Source: Roseofilum reptotaenium CS-1145 (GTDB lineage: Bacteria > Cyanobacteriota > Cyanobacteriia > Cyanobacteriales > Desertifilaceae). Taken from it: a DNA stretch of 59,629 nt. Positions 8,898-18,095 of the stretch are shown piece after piece. Numbering within the stretch: the first letter of the stretch is position 1; the number at the start of each line of letters is the position of its first letter. The notes under the pieces were generated by a model. That model saw nothing but the letters and a program-made list of their open reading frames with translations. It was not told where the DNA came from and made no database searches. Location of the stretch: positions 1-59,629 of the forward strand of contig NZ_JAQMUE010000109.1 of the NCBI RefSeq assembly GCF_028330985.1, given 5' to 3'. The position numbers were made by a program, and so were the translations under genes.

Positions 8898-10074
8898 CAC
8901 TACACGCTAGGGAATAGGGAAAAAGATCTCCAGTAGGATGATTAGTGAGTTGGGCATGACCGGCGTTTTTCCCGACAGCATAACCTAATTTAGATAGGTC
9001 TACATTAGTAACTTGATTCAGGGCAATATTGGTTTTCAGTGCTGCAATACTATCCGGTTGAAATTCAATCGGAATTACCCGTTCTGCCCCTAAAATTTTG
9101 GCAAAATAGACCAAGTGGTTGCCCACATTCGCACCCACATCAACAATCACCGATCGCCGTGTCAGCGTCTCGTTGATAAAATCGAGTTCCGGCTGTTCAT
9201 AGAACTGGAGATCGTTCACCTGAGTTAATTCTACATCGAAATTTTTACCCGTAACCTGAAATTGAATCACCTGATTGTGGGACTTAAACTGAACTTGAGG
9301 CGGCTCGGAACAGACAAGATTGACCCAATTGAGCCATCGCGTAGCTTTACGAAGATTAGGGGCAAGACTTAGAGCCTCTTGCAGATAAGATTGAGCGGCT
9401 TTCCAATTTCCTTGTTTCGCTGAAGTAATGCCTAAATCTTGGATATAATTCGGAGCTTGGGGAGAGAGCGCGATCGCCTGTTCAAACCCCTTCATCGCCT
9501 CAGCATAATGCCCCATCTGATGATAAATACCACCCAACAAAGCATAGAGTGCAGGTCGGTCAGGATATTGTTCGATCGCCGTCTCCAAAAGCGCGATCGC
9601 CACTTCCAGCCATTCTTCCTGACGCAGAAAAGCAATCAACTCCATAAAAGCCGGCACGCTCAGGGAAACCTGATGCAGTGCTTGCTCATACAAAGGGCGA
9701 TCGCTCTGAAAACTTCCCTGAGCAACCAACGCCGCCTGAAGATGTTGGCATAAATTCTCATCCATCGGCTGAAACAACAACCCATGGCTATAATGACGCA
9801 CTGGATCCGATAACCGTCCTTGTTGCTCGTAGACCAAAGCTAAATTGTAATGAGCAATCACATGATTCGGCTTGTGTTGCAACGCCCGTTCATATAACCG
9901 AGATGCCTGCTCATATTCACCCTGTTTCTTATACAAAACCCCTAAATTCACCAGGGTACTCATATGTTGAGGATCAAGTTCTAAAACTCGCTCATATCCA
10001 AGACGAGCCGCTTCCCAATTCCCCTCTCGCTGGTACTGATAGGCTTGTTGAAATTCCTGATTAAGATTAACCAT
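8794..10074 (-). pseudogene. TPR protein with truncated FkbM-type methyltransferase domain
   Basis: From ATG 10074 (MVNLNQEFQQAYQ) the protein has about seven TPR repeats up to roughly residue 260. A FkbM-like methyltransferase start follows, with SAM motif I as VIVDVGANVGNH and the acidic block VIPIEFQPDS. Homologous domains continue for about 100 more residues with the IKIDVEG block. Here that part is missing. After HPTGDLFP the frame enters a GGGAATA repeat at about 8908-8925 and then runs antisense through the end of the peroxiredoxin gene until a chance stop at 8794. The methyltransferase half is therefore cut off, probably by a rearrangement at the repeat. The TPR part could still be expressed. 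Confidence 0.7.
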
Positions 10075-10178
10075 ACCGAAACCTATAACACATCCGGTTC
10101 TCAAAATCGCCAGAGAGAACAACCTTTCAGTTAAAATTGTAAGCTATGACCTATTGCTCTAGAGACACATTCAAAACA

Positions 10179-10301
10179 CAGGTATAGCAAAACGAGGAAT
10201 TTGGCTCGGCCTCAGCTCCAGCCAACTCCACCCCCCATTCAGTGAGAGAGCACAGGTCAATCCACTTAGTCGATGAATGAATGATATACCTGGGAACCTC
10301 G
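10179..10301 (+). other. Two interleaved inverted repeats upstream of the GGDEF gene
   Basis: CAGGTATA (10179-10186) is complementary to TATACCTG (10285-10292), and CGAGG (10193-10197) to CCTCG (10297-10301). The order a-b-a'-b' would give a pseudoknot if transcribed rightwards. The gap 10075-10372 contains no gene. The arms are short, so chance is possible. Confidence 0.25.
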
Positions 10302-10372
10302 CTTAATGTAAACTATCGCAAAACCGATTAAACAATCCATTACGGCACAGGCGATCGGATAGCCTATAAACC

Positions 10373-11629
10373 ATGAATCAGGGATCTAAGCCAAAACAAT
10401 CTTCTCAAGACGACTCAGCTTCCTCAGAAGACATAAAAAAAACTGGGGAAAAAGATGCACGAATCGAACCTGAATGGCGCAAGTTTCTCATCTTAGCCCG
10501 TCTTCAGACAACCATTTGGATTACCCTAGGTGGAGTTTTCGCTATAGCCTTGTTTGAAGCGATCCTCTATGGTGAGCAATTTGCCAGTGAACTCCTCAGC
10601 GCTCGCATTACTAGCCTATTTGCCCTGGTCGGTTGTTGGGGATTACAAAAAACCCAATTTGGTCGCCGCCATCCAAGCTTACTATTCCTCGGATTATCCT
10701 GGTCGGTTACCCTATTACCCCAAGTTCTGGGAACAGCCGCTGGAGTGTGTGAATTTACACCAGAACTTTGGTTCGTCATGTTTGCCATGCAAGCGACTGC
10801 CATACCCGTCTCTTGGCTAATTCATATCATTGCTCAAGGGGTGGTTATTGTTTATTTTTGTGTAAATCACTGGATTTTTGGCTTTCCCCTCAGTGAATTA
10901 TCCCAGACCATCACTGTGGAATCTTTTCTCTTTTTGGCCATGATTCTCCTGGTCTGTTATTTTATTATTTATCAGTATGAACAACTCTCTTATGTAGAAT
11001 GGACTACTCGACAAGAATTAGAATCTGTCAACAAAAAAGTTAAAAATCTTACTCTTTTCGATCGCCTCACCCAACTCCCAAACCGTCGCCGCTTTAACGA
11101 ATTTATCGAGCAAGAATGGCGACGGATGAAACGAGATTTGAAACCCCTATCCCTAATTGTCTGTCGCGTTGATTATTTTAAGCCTTATGTCTATAGCTAC
11201 GGCTCCCAAACGAGCAATGAATGCTTAAAAAGCATTGCTGATGCTATTCGCTCTGTGGTGAAACGTCCAGCAGATATGGTTGCTCGTTATCGGGGAGAAA
11301 TGTTCGCGATTTTATTACCCCAAACTAACGTTGAAGGAGCCATGCAAGTGGCCACCTATATCCATTCAGAAATCAGTAGCCTCAAATTAGTCCATCCCAA
11401 CTCCCCCATTAGTCCCTATATCACTGTTAGCTTAGGGGTGAGTAGTGTTGTCCCTCGTAATGATGATTCTGAAGTTACCTTAATTGTTACGGCTGGAGAA
11501 GCTTTAGCCGAAGCTCAGGCCCTGGGAGGAGATAACATTATTGTCAAAACCCCCCAGGGATTAAGGTTGGAGAATAGCACTGACTTAGATAACTATACCT
11601 CTGGCCCTTTTGATCCTAATTCTCAGTAG
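10373..11629 (+). CDS. Membrane protein with degenerate GGDEF domain
   Basis: The 418-residue protein starts with a charged, Ser/Lys-rich cytoplasmic stretch. Five or six hydrophobic segments (about residues 45-200) and a GGDEF-fold domain (about 225-395) follow. The fold is clear from LTLFDRLTQLPNRRRFNEF and the C-terminal ITVSLGVS. The active-site loop reads RYRGEMFAIL instead of R-Y-G-G-D/E-E-F, and the GHxxGD block is replaced by YGSQTSNEC, so c-di-GMP synthesis is unlikely. Such domains can act as c-di-GMP or GTP sensors. It is monocistronic, and no EAL domain is present. Confidence 0.85.
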   Translation: MNQGSKPKQSSQDDSASSEDIKKTGEKDARIEPEWRKFLILARLQTTIWITLGGVFAIALFEAILYGEQFASELLSARITSLFALVGCWGLQKTQFGRRHPSLLFLGLSWSVTLLPQVLGTAAGVCEFTPELWFVMFAMQATAIPVSWLIHIIAQGVVIVYFCVNHWIFGFPLSELSQTITVESFLFLAMILLVCYFIIYQYEQLSYVEWTTRQELESVNKKVKNLTLFDRLTQLPNRRRFNEFIEQEWRRMKRDLKPLSLIVCRVDYFKPYVYSYGSQTSNECLKSIADAIRSVVKRPADMVARYRGEMFAILLPQTNVEGAMQVATYIHSEISSLKLVHPNSPISPYITVSLGVSSVVPRNDDSEVTLIVTAGEALAEAQALGGDNIIVKTPQGLRLENSTDLDNYTSGPFDPNSQ

Positions 11630-11703
11630 AATTAGGTTAGGGGATGAGGGATGGGAAGACGCGGGGACACTCCAGACACGGAGATAGACTAACCCCATAA
11701 TGG

Positions 11704-12435
11704 TTAATTGTTAATGGCATTCAGCAGCACTAAGCCCCTAGTTTTCCCAGAAACCGAATCTACGGTGCGGGTGGAATTCCAGAGATCTTCGGCCGTTACC
11801 CAAACGGGAGGATACTTATAGCGGGCAACATCGAGGATCAAGAAGCGATCGCTCTGCCGATGATAGGCGGCTACTGGAGAAATATGGCCCCCTCGCTCCT
11901 GTTCAATGGACTTTCGCAGATAATTAACCAACACAAAATTATCAGGCTGCTGCAAATTTTCTACCATTAACTGGCGAAATTCCTGCAAACTCAGATCGCC
12001 CCCGTGATAAACCTGAGTTTTTAGGGGATAACGAGCTAAAAATGCACCTAACTCTTCTAGAGTCATACCTTGTTTAGCGATTGTTTCTCTGGCGATCACT
12101 TGATCGGTTTGGGCATTAAAAATATTATCCTGGGTAAACATTTTTCGACCATACTCGGGTGCATCAGGGGCCTCAATCCCCAACGCATTTAACACCATCA
12201 CCATACTGGCAACGCCACAAAAAGCCTGGTTTTTTTGGGTTTCAAACTGAATGCTCAACGGCACATAATCTTGTCTAGCACGGCTTTCAACTAACAGCTC
12301 TTCCCCAGGAGAGGAATCAAATTCAATTAACCGTTCAGCAATGGGCAAAGTTTGGGCAACTGTTCTGCCACCAAGCAGCAGTAGGCCTAAAACAAGAAGA
12401 ACAAGGGGTTTACGGGAATTCACAAATCGATTCAT
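11704..12435 (-). CDS. Phytochelatin synthase-like cysteine peptidase
   Basis: I start this protein at ATG 12435 (MNRFVNSRKP), which gives a clean signal peptide (LVLLVLGLLLLGG...VAQ) and a 243-residue protein. It matches the papain-like phytochelatin synthase family. The catalytic Cys is in QAFCGVASM (Cys73), His in GGHISPVAAY (His184) and Asp in LILDVARYKYPPVW (Asp202). Prokaryotic members, known from Nostoc, are half-size and mainly act as glutathione gamma-glutamylcysteine hydrolases, releasing glycine, with weak or no polymerisation. The signal peptide places it in the periplasm or thylakoid lumen. The gene stands alone between a GGDEF gene and a divergent phosphatase. Confidence 0.9.
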   Translation of the reverse strand: MNRFVNSRKPLVLLVLGLLLLGGRTVAQTLPIAERLIEFDSSPGEELLVESRARQDYVPLSIQFETQKNQAFCGVASMVMVLNALGIEAPDAPEYGRKMFTQDNIFNAQTDQVIARETIAKQGMTLEELGAFLARYPLKTQVYHGGDLSLQEFRQLMVENLQQPDNFVLVNYLRKSIEQERGGHISPVAAYHRQSDRFLILDVARYKYPPVWVTAEDLWNSTRTVDSVSGKTRGLVLLNAINN

Positions 12436-12498
12436 GATTCTAGGGTTGCTACAATGACCTAATATCAATTTAAAAGAAAAACTATTGAAAATTTATAT

Positions 12499-13146
12499 AT
12501 GGCTCAAACAATTTGGATTGCGCGACATGCCAACCGCCTGGATTTTGTCAATCCGGAGTGGTTTAATACGGCCGATCGCCGTTACGATCCCCCTTTGTCT
12601 GACGATGGCTTAGTTCAAGTTCAAGAATTAGCCGATCGCCTAAAATCAGAAGGAATCAGCCGGATTTTTGCTTCCCCCTTTCTGCGAACGGTGCAAACCG
12701 CCCATGGAGTGGCGAATGTTCTGGATGTGCCGCTACGCTTGCATTGGGGTTTGGGAGAGTGGTTAAATCCAGAATGGATGACGGAGTGTCCCAAAACCCG
12801 GTCATTATCAGAATTAGCAGCTCAGTTTTCTCGTATTGATCCAGAGGTTCCGATTGAGGGAAAACCTTGCTATCCGGAAACTGAGACCCAATGTTTTGCC
12901 CGTGCAGGACAAACGATCCGAGAGTTAGTTGACCGGTTTGCTCATGAGGATTTGTTGTTTGTCGGTCATGGTGCGTCTGTATTAGGAATGGCGATGGGAT
13001 TAGTGGATGGAGTGACGGGAGCAGATGTGAATGCTTCTTTGTGCGCTGTGGTCAAGGTGATTAAGGATGGCGATCGCTCAATTATGGAGTTAAATGGGGA
13101 TACCTCCCATTTAAGTTCTCATGAGCGTCGAGTTCGGTTTCATTAA
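12499..13146 (+). CDS. Histidine phosphatase superfamily protein
   Basis: The 215-residue protein has the phosphoglycerate-mutase-like fold. The phosphohistidine motif appears as IWIARHANRLD (RHG changed to RHA), followed by LSDDGLVQVQELADRL and RIFASPFLRTVQTA. The second catalytic histidine is in LLFVGHGASVLGMA. The family dephosphorylates sugar phosphates, nucleotides or proteins. Substrate cannot be told from sequence, and the insert WFNTADRRYDPP after the first motif is seen in the eukaryote-like UBASH3/TFIIIC-type branch. It is divergent from the phytochelatin-synthase-like gene. Confidence 0.87.
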   Translation: MAQTIWIARHANRLDFVNPEWFNTADRRYDPPLSDDGLVQVQELADRLKSEGISRIFASPFLRTVQTAHGVANVLDVPLRLHWGLGEWLNPEWMTECPKTRSLSELAAQFSRIDPEVPIEGKPCYPETETQCFARAGQTIRELVDRFAHEDLLFVGHGASVLGMAMGLVDGVTGADVNASLCAVVKVIKDGDRSIMELNGDTSHLSSHERRVRFH

Positions 13147-13200
13147 AGATCACCGTATCACCCGCAGGTAATAGAGTTACAGGATCTTTAATATCCCTGA

Positions 13201-15030
13201 TTAGTGCGAGCCGATCAACCGCGCACTTTGCCATCCTCTAACTGAGTTAATCAGATACACAGTAGAAGAGGGAGCGATCATATCTAGAGTAATGGGGTGT
13301 TCGTGAATCAGATTCCGATCTAAAAGCCAAGCGCGGAATGTACCCGCTAAAAGTCCACAGGTGACGGGAGGGGTAATCCATTGTCCCTGCCAATGGAGGA
13401 CAACGTTGGCAATGCTAGCTTCGGTAATTTGATGGTGTTCGTTCCAGAGCAGCACCTCATCACACTCGGTAACCGCAGCACTAGCTCGAGTATAAACTTG
13501 GCGATGGGTGGTTTTGTGATAAAGCCAGATGTTGGACGAGTCAATCGGTTGAGGGGCAAGTTTGAGGCTGATGGGGGTGAGGGAGGAGGAAGGAGTAATA
13601 GGAGAGGGTTCTAGGGTCAATTCTCCTTGGGAATCGATCAGCAGACGAATTTTATGGGCAGAGCGGTTGAGCGCAGGAGCTAGGGTTTGGAGCTGCTGGA
13701 GTAGTTGGGAGAGATCTAGGGGAATATTAAAGTATTCGGCTGAGTCTTGAAGCCGTTGCAGATGGTAAGAGAGCAGGAAATAACCAGATTGGGGAGTCCA
13801 GAGGAGGGTTTCGAGGAGGGAGAAGGGAGGTTGTTGCTCGATAATAACGCGGGATTTGATATAGCATTCTTGATATTCTTCTTGACTATTAGAGTCGGTG
13901 ACGATGCCGCTACCGATACCGTATTCGGCTTGTTGGGTGTGTCGGTCGATCAGGAGGGTACGGATGGCGACGTTAAATATGGCTTTACGTCCCGGACTCA
14001 AATAACCGATCGCCCCAGTATAGATGCGTCGGGGAGAGCCTTCGAGTTCTTTAATGATCTCCATCGTGCGGGCTTTGGGTGCGCCCGTGATGGAGGCGCA
14101 GGGGAAAATGTTGGCGAGAATTTGGCTTAGGGGCGATCGCGTTTGAGCCGTCACCGTTGAAGTCATTTGCCAGACGGTAGAATAGCGCTCGACTTCAAAT
14201 AAGCGAGGGACTTGGACGCTGCCAATGGTGGCGACTCGACCGATATCATTACGAACCATATCGACGATCATCACGTTTTCAGCACGATTTTTCTGGGAAT
14301 GGTACAACCATTCGGCAAGTTGACGATCTTCAGCTAGGGTTTTTCCCCGTGGGGCAGTTCCTTTCATGGGTTTGCTGGTGAAGGTAGAACCCTTAAGGGT
14401 GAAAAAGAGTTCGGGGGAAGCCGAAGCAATGATATAGCGTCCCATGTCCAGGTAAGCTGAATAGGGGGCGGGTGACGATCTTCTCAGAAGATTGAATGCC
14501 CAGCGCGGATCGCCGCTAAAGGGCGATCGCAAGCGGAAGGAGTAGTTAACTTGAAAGGTATCCCCTTGGCTGATGTAATTTTGAACCCGCGCGATCGCCT
14601 CGTGAAAGTCGGCTTCAGTGAGTTCACTTTCCCAGCTTATTCCTGGATCAGTAATATTGCTGTGGAGATTAATGAATTCCTGGGGGCTGAGGATACGAGA
14701 GGGGCGATCGTACAGGGCAAACCAAAGTTGGGGAAAATCAGGGTCTTCATAAACCGTTAAGGCACTATCAAACGCTGGAGAAGCTTCATAACTGAGCATT
14801 CCCACCGCATAACAGCCCTGTGTTTCCACTTGGTTTTCAATTTCCTCTAGAGTCGCGATCGGATTACCAGAATTTCCACTTAAACAATAAACTTGAATTG
14901 GATCTTCAAATTGTAACCAATACTTGCTTTCATATTGGTAGATATAGGCAAGACCGTTGGTAGTTATTCCCCCTTCTTTGGGGTTATTCATGGGGGAATC
15001 AGCAAATTCTTTGACAGAACACTTCTTCAT
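13201..15030 (-). CDS. pabB: Fused aminodeoxychorismate synthase component I / aminodeoxychorismate lyase
   Basis: The 609-residue fusion has an N-terminal PabB domain (about residues 25-390) and a C-terminal class IV aminotransferase domain (about 400-609). PabB is favoured over anthranilate synthase by KPMKGTAPRG, where the lysine replaces the alanine of TrpE. The signatures ENVMIVDMVRND and GAPKARTMEIIKELE are present. The PabC-like part has a probable PLP lysine in WLYHKTTHRQVY and the cofactor-site ITEASIANV. Together they turn chorismate into 4-aminobenzoate for folate, using ammonia from a separate PabA. The start at ATG 15030 is supported by AAGG about 8 bp upstream. Confidence 0.93.
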   Translation of the reverse strand: MKKCSVKEFADSPMNNPKEGGITTNGLAYIYQYESKYWLQFEDPIQVYCLSGNSGNPIATLEEIENQVETQGCYAVGMLSYEASPAFDSALTVYEDPDFPQLWFALYDRPSRILSPQEFINLHSNITDPGISWESELTEADFHEAIARVQNYISQGDTFQVNYSFRLRSPFSGDPRWAFNLLRRSSPAPYSAYLDMGRYIIASASPELFFTLKGSTFTSKPMKGTAPRGKTLAEDRQLAEWLYHSQKNRAENVMIVDMVRNDIGRVATIGSVQVPRLFEVERYSTVWQMTSTVTAQTRSPLSQILANIFPCASITGAPKARTMEIIKELEGSPRRIYTGAIGYLSPGRKAIFNVAIRTLLIDRHTQQAEYGIGSGIVTDSNSQEEYQECYIKSRVIIEQQPPFSLLETLLWTPQSGYFLLSYHLQRLQDSAEYFNIPLDLSQLLQQLQTLAPALNRSAHKIRLLIDSQGELTLEPSPITPSSSLTPISLKLAPQPIDSSNIWLYHKTTHRQVYTRASAAVTECDEVLLWNEHHQITEASIANVVLHWQGQWITPPVTCGLLAGTFRAWLLDRNLIHEHPITLDMIAPSSTVYLINSVRGWQSARLIGSH

Positions 15031-15138
15031 TATACTATCCTTCTCGCTTCATCGATTAATTTCTATGTGATCGTACTTATTTTTAGTGCTTATATAGACA
15101 AGAAAGATAGATAAACGTCTATAATTGTAACAAGGATG

Positions 15139-15167
15139 TTGTCATATCCGAGACATGTTCTTATGAT
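15139..15167 (+). promoter_or_regulatory. Sigma-70-type promoter for the small gene at 15216
   Basis: TTGTCA (15139-15144), a 17-bp spacer and TATGAT (15162-15167) match the consensus well. Transcription would start near 15175, about 40 bp before the ATG. Confidence 0.65.
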
Positions 15168-15215
15168 AAGAAGTAGGATTTTAGGGTCATCTATTTGAAT
15201 CAGAGGTGCTTAGGA

Positions 15216-15458
15216 ATGTTGAATTATAAAGTTTCGCCGATTCTTACTCGTCCTACTGTAGCGCAAGCTGCTCAACAGAAGTTATCGGCTGACGATCGAA
15301 TTGAGGGATTCAGTCAATTGGTTTCTGGTATGATTCAGTCGCTCTCTACAGTCGATTTACCAGAAGGCGTAGAACCGGAAGACCTGCAAAAGGCTTTAGA
15401 GGCATTCCGCGATCGCAAAATTCAGCAAATACAAGAACAATTATCTGTTAAGTCTTAA
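15216..15458 (+). CDS. Small conserved-looking protein, function unknown
   Basis: The 80-residue protein (MLNYKVSPILTRP...) is mostly helical and charged, with Q/E-rich C-terminal helices (RDRKIQQIQEQL). It has no membrane segment or Cys. I choose ATG 15216 over an upstream TTG because GAGGTG lies about 8 bp before it and a good promoter precedes it. I do not recognise the family. The gene is monocistronic, between the pabBC fusion and a convergent histidine kinase. Confidence 0.75.
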   Translation: MLNYKVSPILTRPTVAQAAQQKLSADDRIEGFSQLVSGMIQSLSTVDLPEGVEPEDLQKALEAFRDRKIQQIQEQLSVKS

Positions 15459-15474
15459 TCTATTTGGATAGGTA

Positions 15475-17304
15475 TTAACTCTGGTGTAAGGGCAATTCAA
15501 TGATGAACGTTGTGCCCTTCCCGGGTTCAGAGTCACAGGATAATTTTCCCCCATGATGATCAACAATAATAGCATGACATAAACTCAAACCTAGTCCTTT
15601 TCCCTTCCCAACCGGTTTGGTACTATAAAAAGGCGTAAATAAACGCTGGCGAATTAAATCTGACATGCCCACTCCATTATCAGTAATCAATATTTTTACA
15701 GATTGCATGTGCCAATCTTCAGTGGTAATCCTAATTTCTGGACTATCCCGATTCGAGTAATGTTCCCAGGCGCTATCAATCGCATCAATGGCATTGACTA
15801 ATATATTCATGAATACCTGATTGAGTTGCCCAGCATAGCATTCAACCGGAGGCAAAACGCCATAGTTTTTAAACACTTCAATCATTGGGCGATTCCCACT
15901 CTTCTGTAAGCGATGATTCACAATCATCAATGTGCTTTCAATGCCATCATGGAGATTCACTCGTTTCATTTGAGCTTCATCTAACCGGGAAAATGTCCTC
16001 AGAAATAAAACAATTTCGCGAATCCGAGAAGCTCCATTCTTCATGGAGTCTAATAAATCCATACAATCATCTTGCAAGAACTCTAAATCAATATCCTCAG
16101 AAAATTTTTCAATCTCATTTCCTTGCTCAGGGAATGTACTTTGGTATAACTGAACTAATTCTAACAAATCATTGAGATAGGCTTTGGCAAAATCAATATT
16201 TCCATAAATAAAGCTTACGGGATTATTGATTTCATGGGCAATTCCAGCGACCAATTGACCAATAGACGATTTTTTCTCACTTTCAATTAATTGAGCCTGA
16301 GTTGTTTGCAGTTTGAGCAACGCCAGCTCTAATTCATGAGCTTTTTCTTCTGATTCTTGAACTGCCCGCTGAGATTGATCGTACAAATTAGCTTGATAAA
16401 TGGCAATGGCTAACTGTTTAGCTACATGGGATAATAGGGTAACTTCTGATTCTTTCCAACGGCGCGATCGCTTACATTCATGGGCAATCAATAAACCCCA
16501 TAATTCCTCTTTGATAATAATCGGGACAATCAGATTAGAACGGACATCAAATTTTTGTAAGAAATCGACATGACACTCATCCAAGTGAGAGGTTAAAATA
16601 TCATGAATCACCCTAACTCTGCCATTTTTATAGAGCTTGGCATAGTCTTGGGAAAAACAATCATCTGCTCCAACTTCTCCCAAAGTCGATCCCCAGTTTC
16701 CTACTACTTTTTCGACAATTACTGACCCTTTCCAGTTCGGTTCAAATTGGTAAATGAGTACTCGATCGGCATCCAAAAGTTTTTGAATTTGATCGACGGC
16801 AGTTTTCCAAATCGTTTTTAAGTTTAAACTACTGCGAATTTGATCGGTAATTAAGCGGAGAACCGATTCTTGTTCCTGGGCTTTCTTGAACGAAGTCACA
16901 TCTGTGTGGGAACCCGCTAAACGGTAAGGGGTTCCATCACTATAGCGATAACATAGTCCACGGGCTAAAATCCACCGATAGCCACCACTAGGACAGTGTA
17001 AGCGGTAGGTACTTTCATAAAATTCAGTCCCTCCTTGAATATGGGATTGGAGAGCGGCTTGATGTATGGGTAGATCTTCCGAATGAATTAAGGCTTCAAA
17101 TTCGCTAAAGGTTTGGGGTAATTCAGATTCCGAAAATCCCAAGATTTTCTGCCAATTTGTATTGAAAAATATGTGCCCAGTGGGTAGATTCCAATCCCAT
17201 AATCCTTCTTTAGAACTGGGTAGCGCTAGATCGAATTGGGGGCGATCGGAAGACATGGGATCATTAACAGAGGGTACAAGAAGTCCTGTGAGGCTATGAT
17301 GCAT
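15475..17304 (-). CDS. PAS-GAF sensor histidine kinase
   Basis: About 609 residues from ATG 17304 (MHHSLTG). Domains in order are a PAS-fold (about 25-145), a phytochrome-like GAF (about 160-320), a linking coiled coil, HisKA with the phospho-acceptor in AGIAHEINNPVSF, and a HATPase with N-box NILVNAIDAID, DNGVGM and GKGLGLSLC. The GAF lacks an obvious chromophore Cys with flanking His, so light sensing is not indicated. The frame extends 27 codons upstream into the methyltransferase gene, but ATG 17304 lies 24 bp after that gene's stop and is the more natural start. No response regulator is adjacent. It belongs to the same kinase subfamily as the broken kinase at 32972. Confidence 0.88.
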   Translation of the reverse strand: MHHSLTGLLVPSVNDPMSSDRPQFDLALPSSKEGLWDWNLPTGHIFFNTNWQKILGFSESELPQTFSEFEALIHSEDLPIHQAALQSHIQGGTEFYESTYRLHCPSGGYRWILARGLCYRYSDGTPYRLAGSHTDVTSFKKAQEQESVLRLITDQIRSSLNLKTIWKTAVDQIQKLLDADRVLIYQFEPNWKGSVIVEKVVGNWGSTLGEVGADDCFSQDYAKLYKNGRVRVIHDILTSHLDECHVDFLQKFDVRSNLIVPIIIKEELWGLLIAHECKRSRRWKESEVTLLSHVAKQLAIAIYQANLYDQSQRAVQESEEKAHELELALLKLQTTQAQLIESEKKSSIGQLVAGIAHEINNPVSFIYGNIDFAKAYLNDLLELVQLYQSTFPEQGNEIEKFSEDIDLEFLQDDCMDLLDSMKNGASRIREIVLFLRTFSRLDEAQMKRVNLHDGIESTLMIVNHRLQKSGNRPMIEVFKNYGVLPPVECYAGQLNQVFMNILVNAIDAIDSAWEHYSNRDSPEIRITTEDWHMQSVKILITDNGVGMSDLIRQRLFTPFYSTKPVGKGKGLGLSLCHAIIVDHHGGKLSCDSEPGKGTTFIIELPLHQS

Positions 17305-17327
17305 AAGGTTCGGTGATGATAATTGAT

Positions 17328-17981
17328 TCAAGTTGGATCTTGGCGGTAGGCGATCGCCGCATAAAAGGGATCTCCTCCTCCCCAACCCATGAGTTGCAAG
17401 AGGGTCGGAACGTTAGGTAAACGCACAATAAATTCAGGTTCTGTAAATCCAGATACCGATTGGATATATTGTTTAAGAAGGTTGAGGCGAGTTTTATCTG
17501 TACCATCACGCCAAATTTGAATCGCTTTTTGATAAAACATGCGATTAGAAAAGCTGACAATGACGACCCCACCGGGTTTCAGGATACGGTGAATTTCACT
17601 AAAAATGGCATCGGGGTATTGCAAATATTGTATAGAGACACAATTGAGAACTGCATCAAAGCTTTGATCCTCAAATGGCAGTTGCAGAGTTTGATTGAGG
17701 TCTTGCACCCAATAGTGATTTAAGCGGGGGTTTTTGGCTAACTCGTCTTCATTTAAACCATGGCCTTCCACATGCTCAAATGTCAGCTCTTCAGGAAGAT
17801 GGGAAACCCAACTACTCATTAAATCTAAAATTCGGGTCTGGGGTTTGAGGCGATCTCGATAAAGGTCAGTTAACTGCTGGATAAACCCCTCATCCACATG
17901 GGTGACGAACCGAGGAAAAGCATAAAACTGGAGATCGTCGCTAGAATCAAGTTTAGTGCGGTCTTGGGGGTGTAAGAGCAT
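17328..17981 (-). CDS. Class I SAM-dependent methyltransferase
   Basis: The 217-residue protein has a methyltransferase-11-like core. Motif I is unusual (RILDLMSSWVSHLP, lacking the GxGxG), motif II is DAVLNCVSIQYLQYP, and motif III-IV is EIHRILKPGGVVIVSFSNRMF. The N-terminal stretch DDLQFYAFPRFVTHVDEGF is typical of an uncharacterised cyanobacterial and plant methyltransferase group. The C-terminus (YRQDPT) is followed immediately by the histidine kinase on the same strand. The substrate is unknown. Confidence 0.85.
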   Translation of the reverse strand: MLLHPQDRTKLDSSDDLQFYAFPRFVTHVDEGFIQQLTDLYRDRLKPQTRILDLMSSWVSHLPEELTFEHVEGHGLNEDELAKNPRLNHYWVQDLNQTLQLPFEDQSFDAVLNCVSIQYLQYPDAIFSEIHRILKPGGVVIVSFSNRMFYQKAIQIWRDGTDKTRLNLLKQYIQSVSGFTEPEFIVRLPNVPTLLQLMGWGGGDPFYAAIAYRQDPT

Positions 17982-18095
17982 GGTTAATCGATTAAAACTT
18001 AAACCTGTAAACTTAAATCATTAGGGGTTCCTTTTCACTATAAAGGATTCCTCAGGTTTGGCCTTCTCCCTTCTTTCCGCGATCAGGATAGTTCC

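Noticed and set aside
13201-15030. Anthranilate synthase (trpE) for the chorismate-binding fusion
   Set aside because: The PxKGT lysine and fused class IV aminotransferase domain indicate aminodeoxychorismate synthase/lyase.
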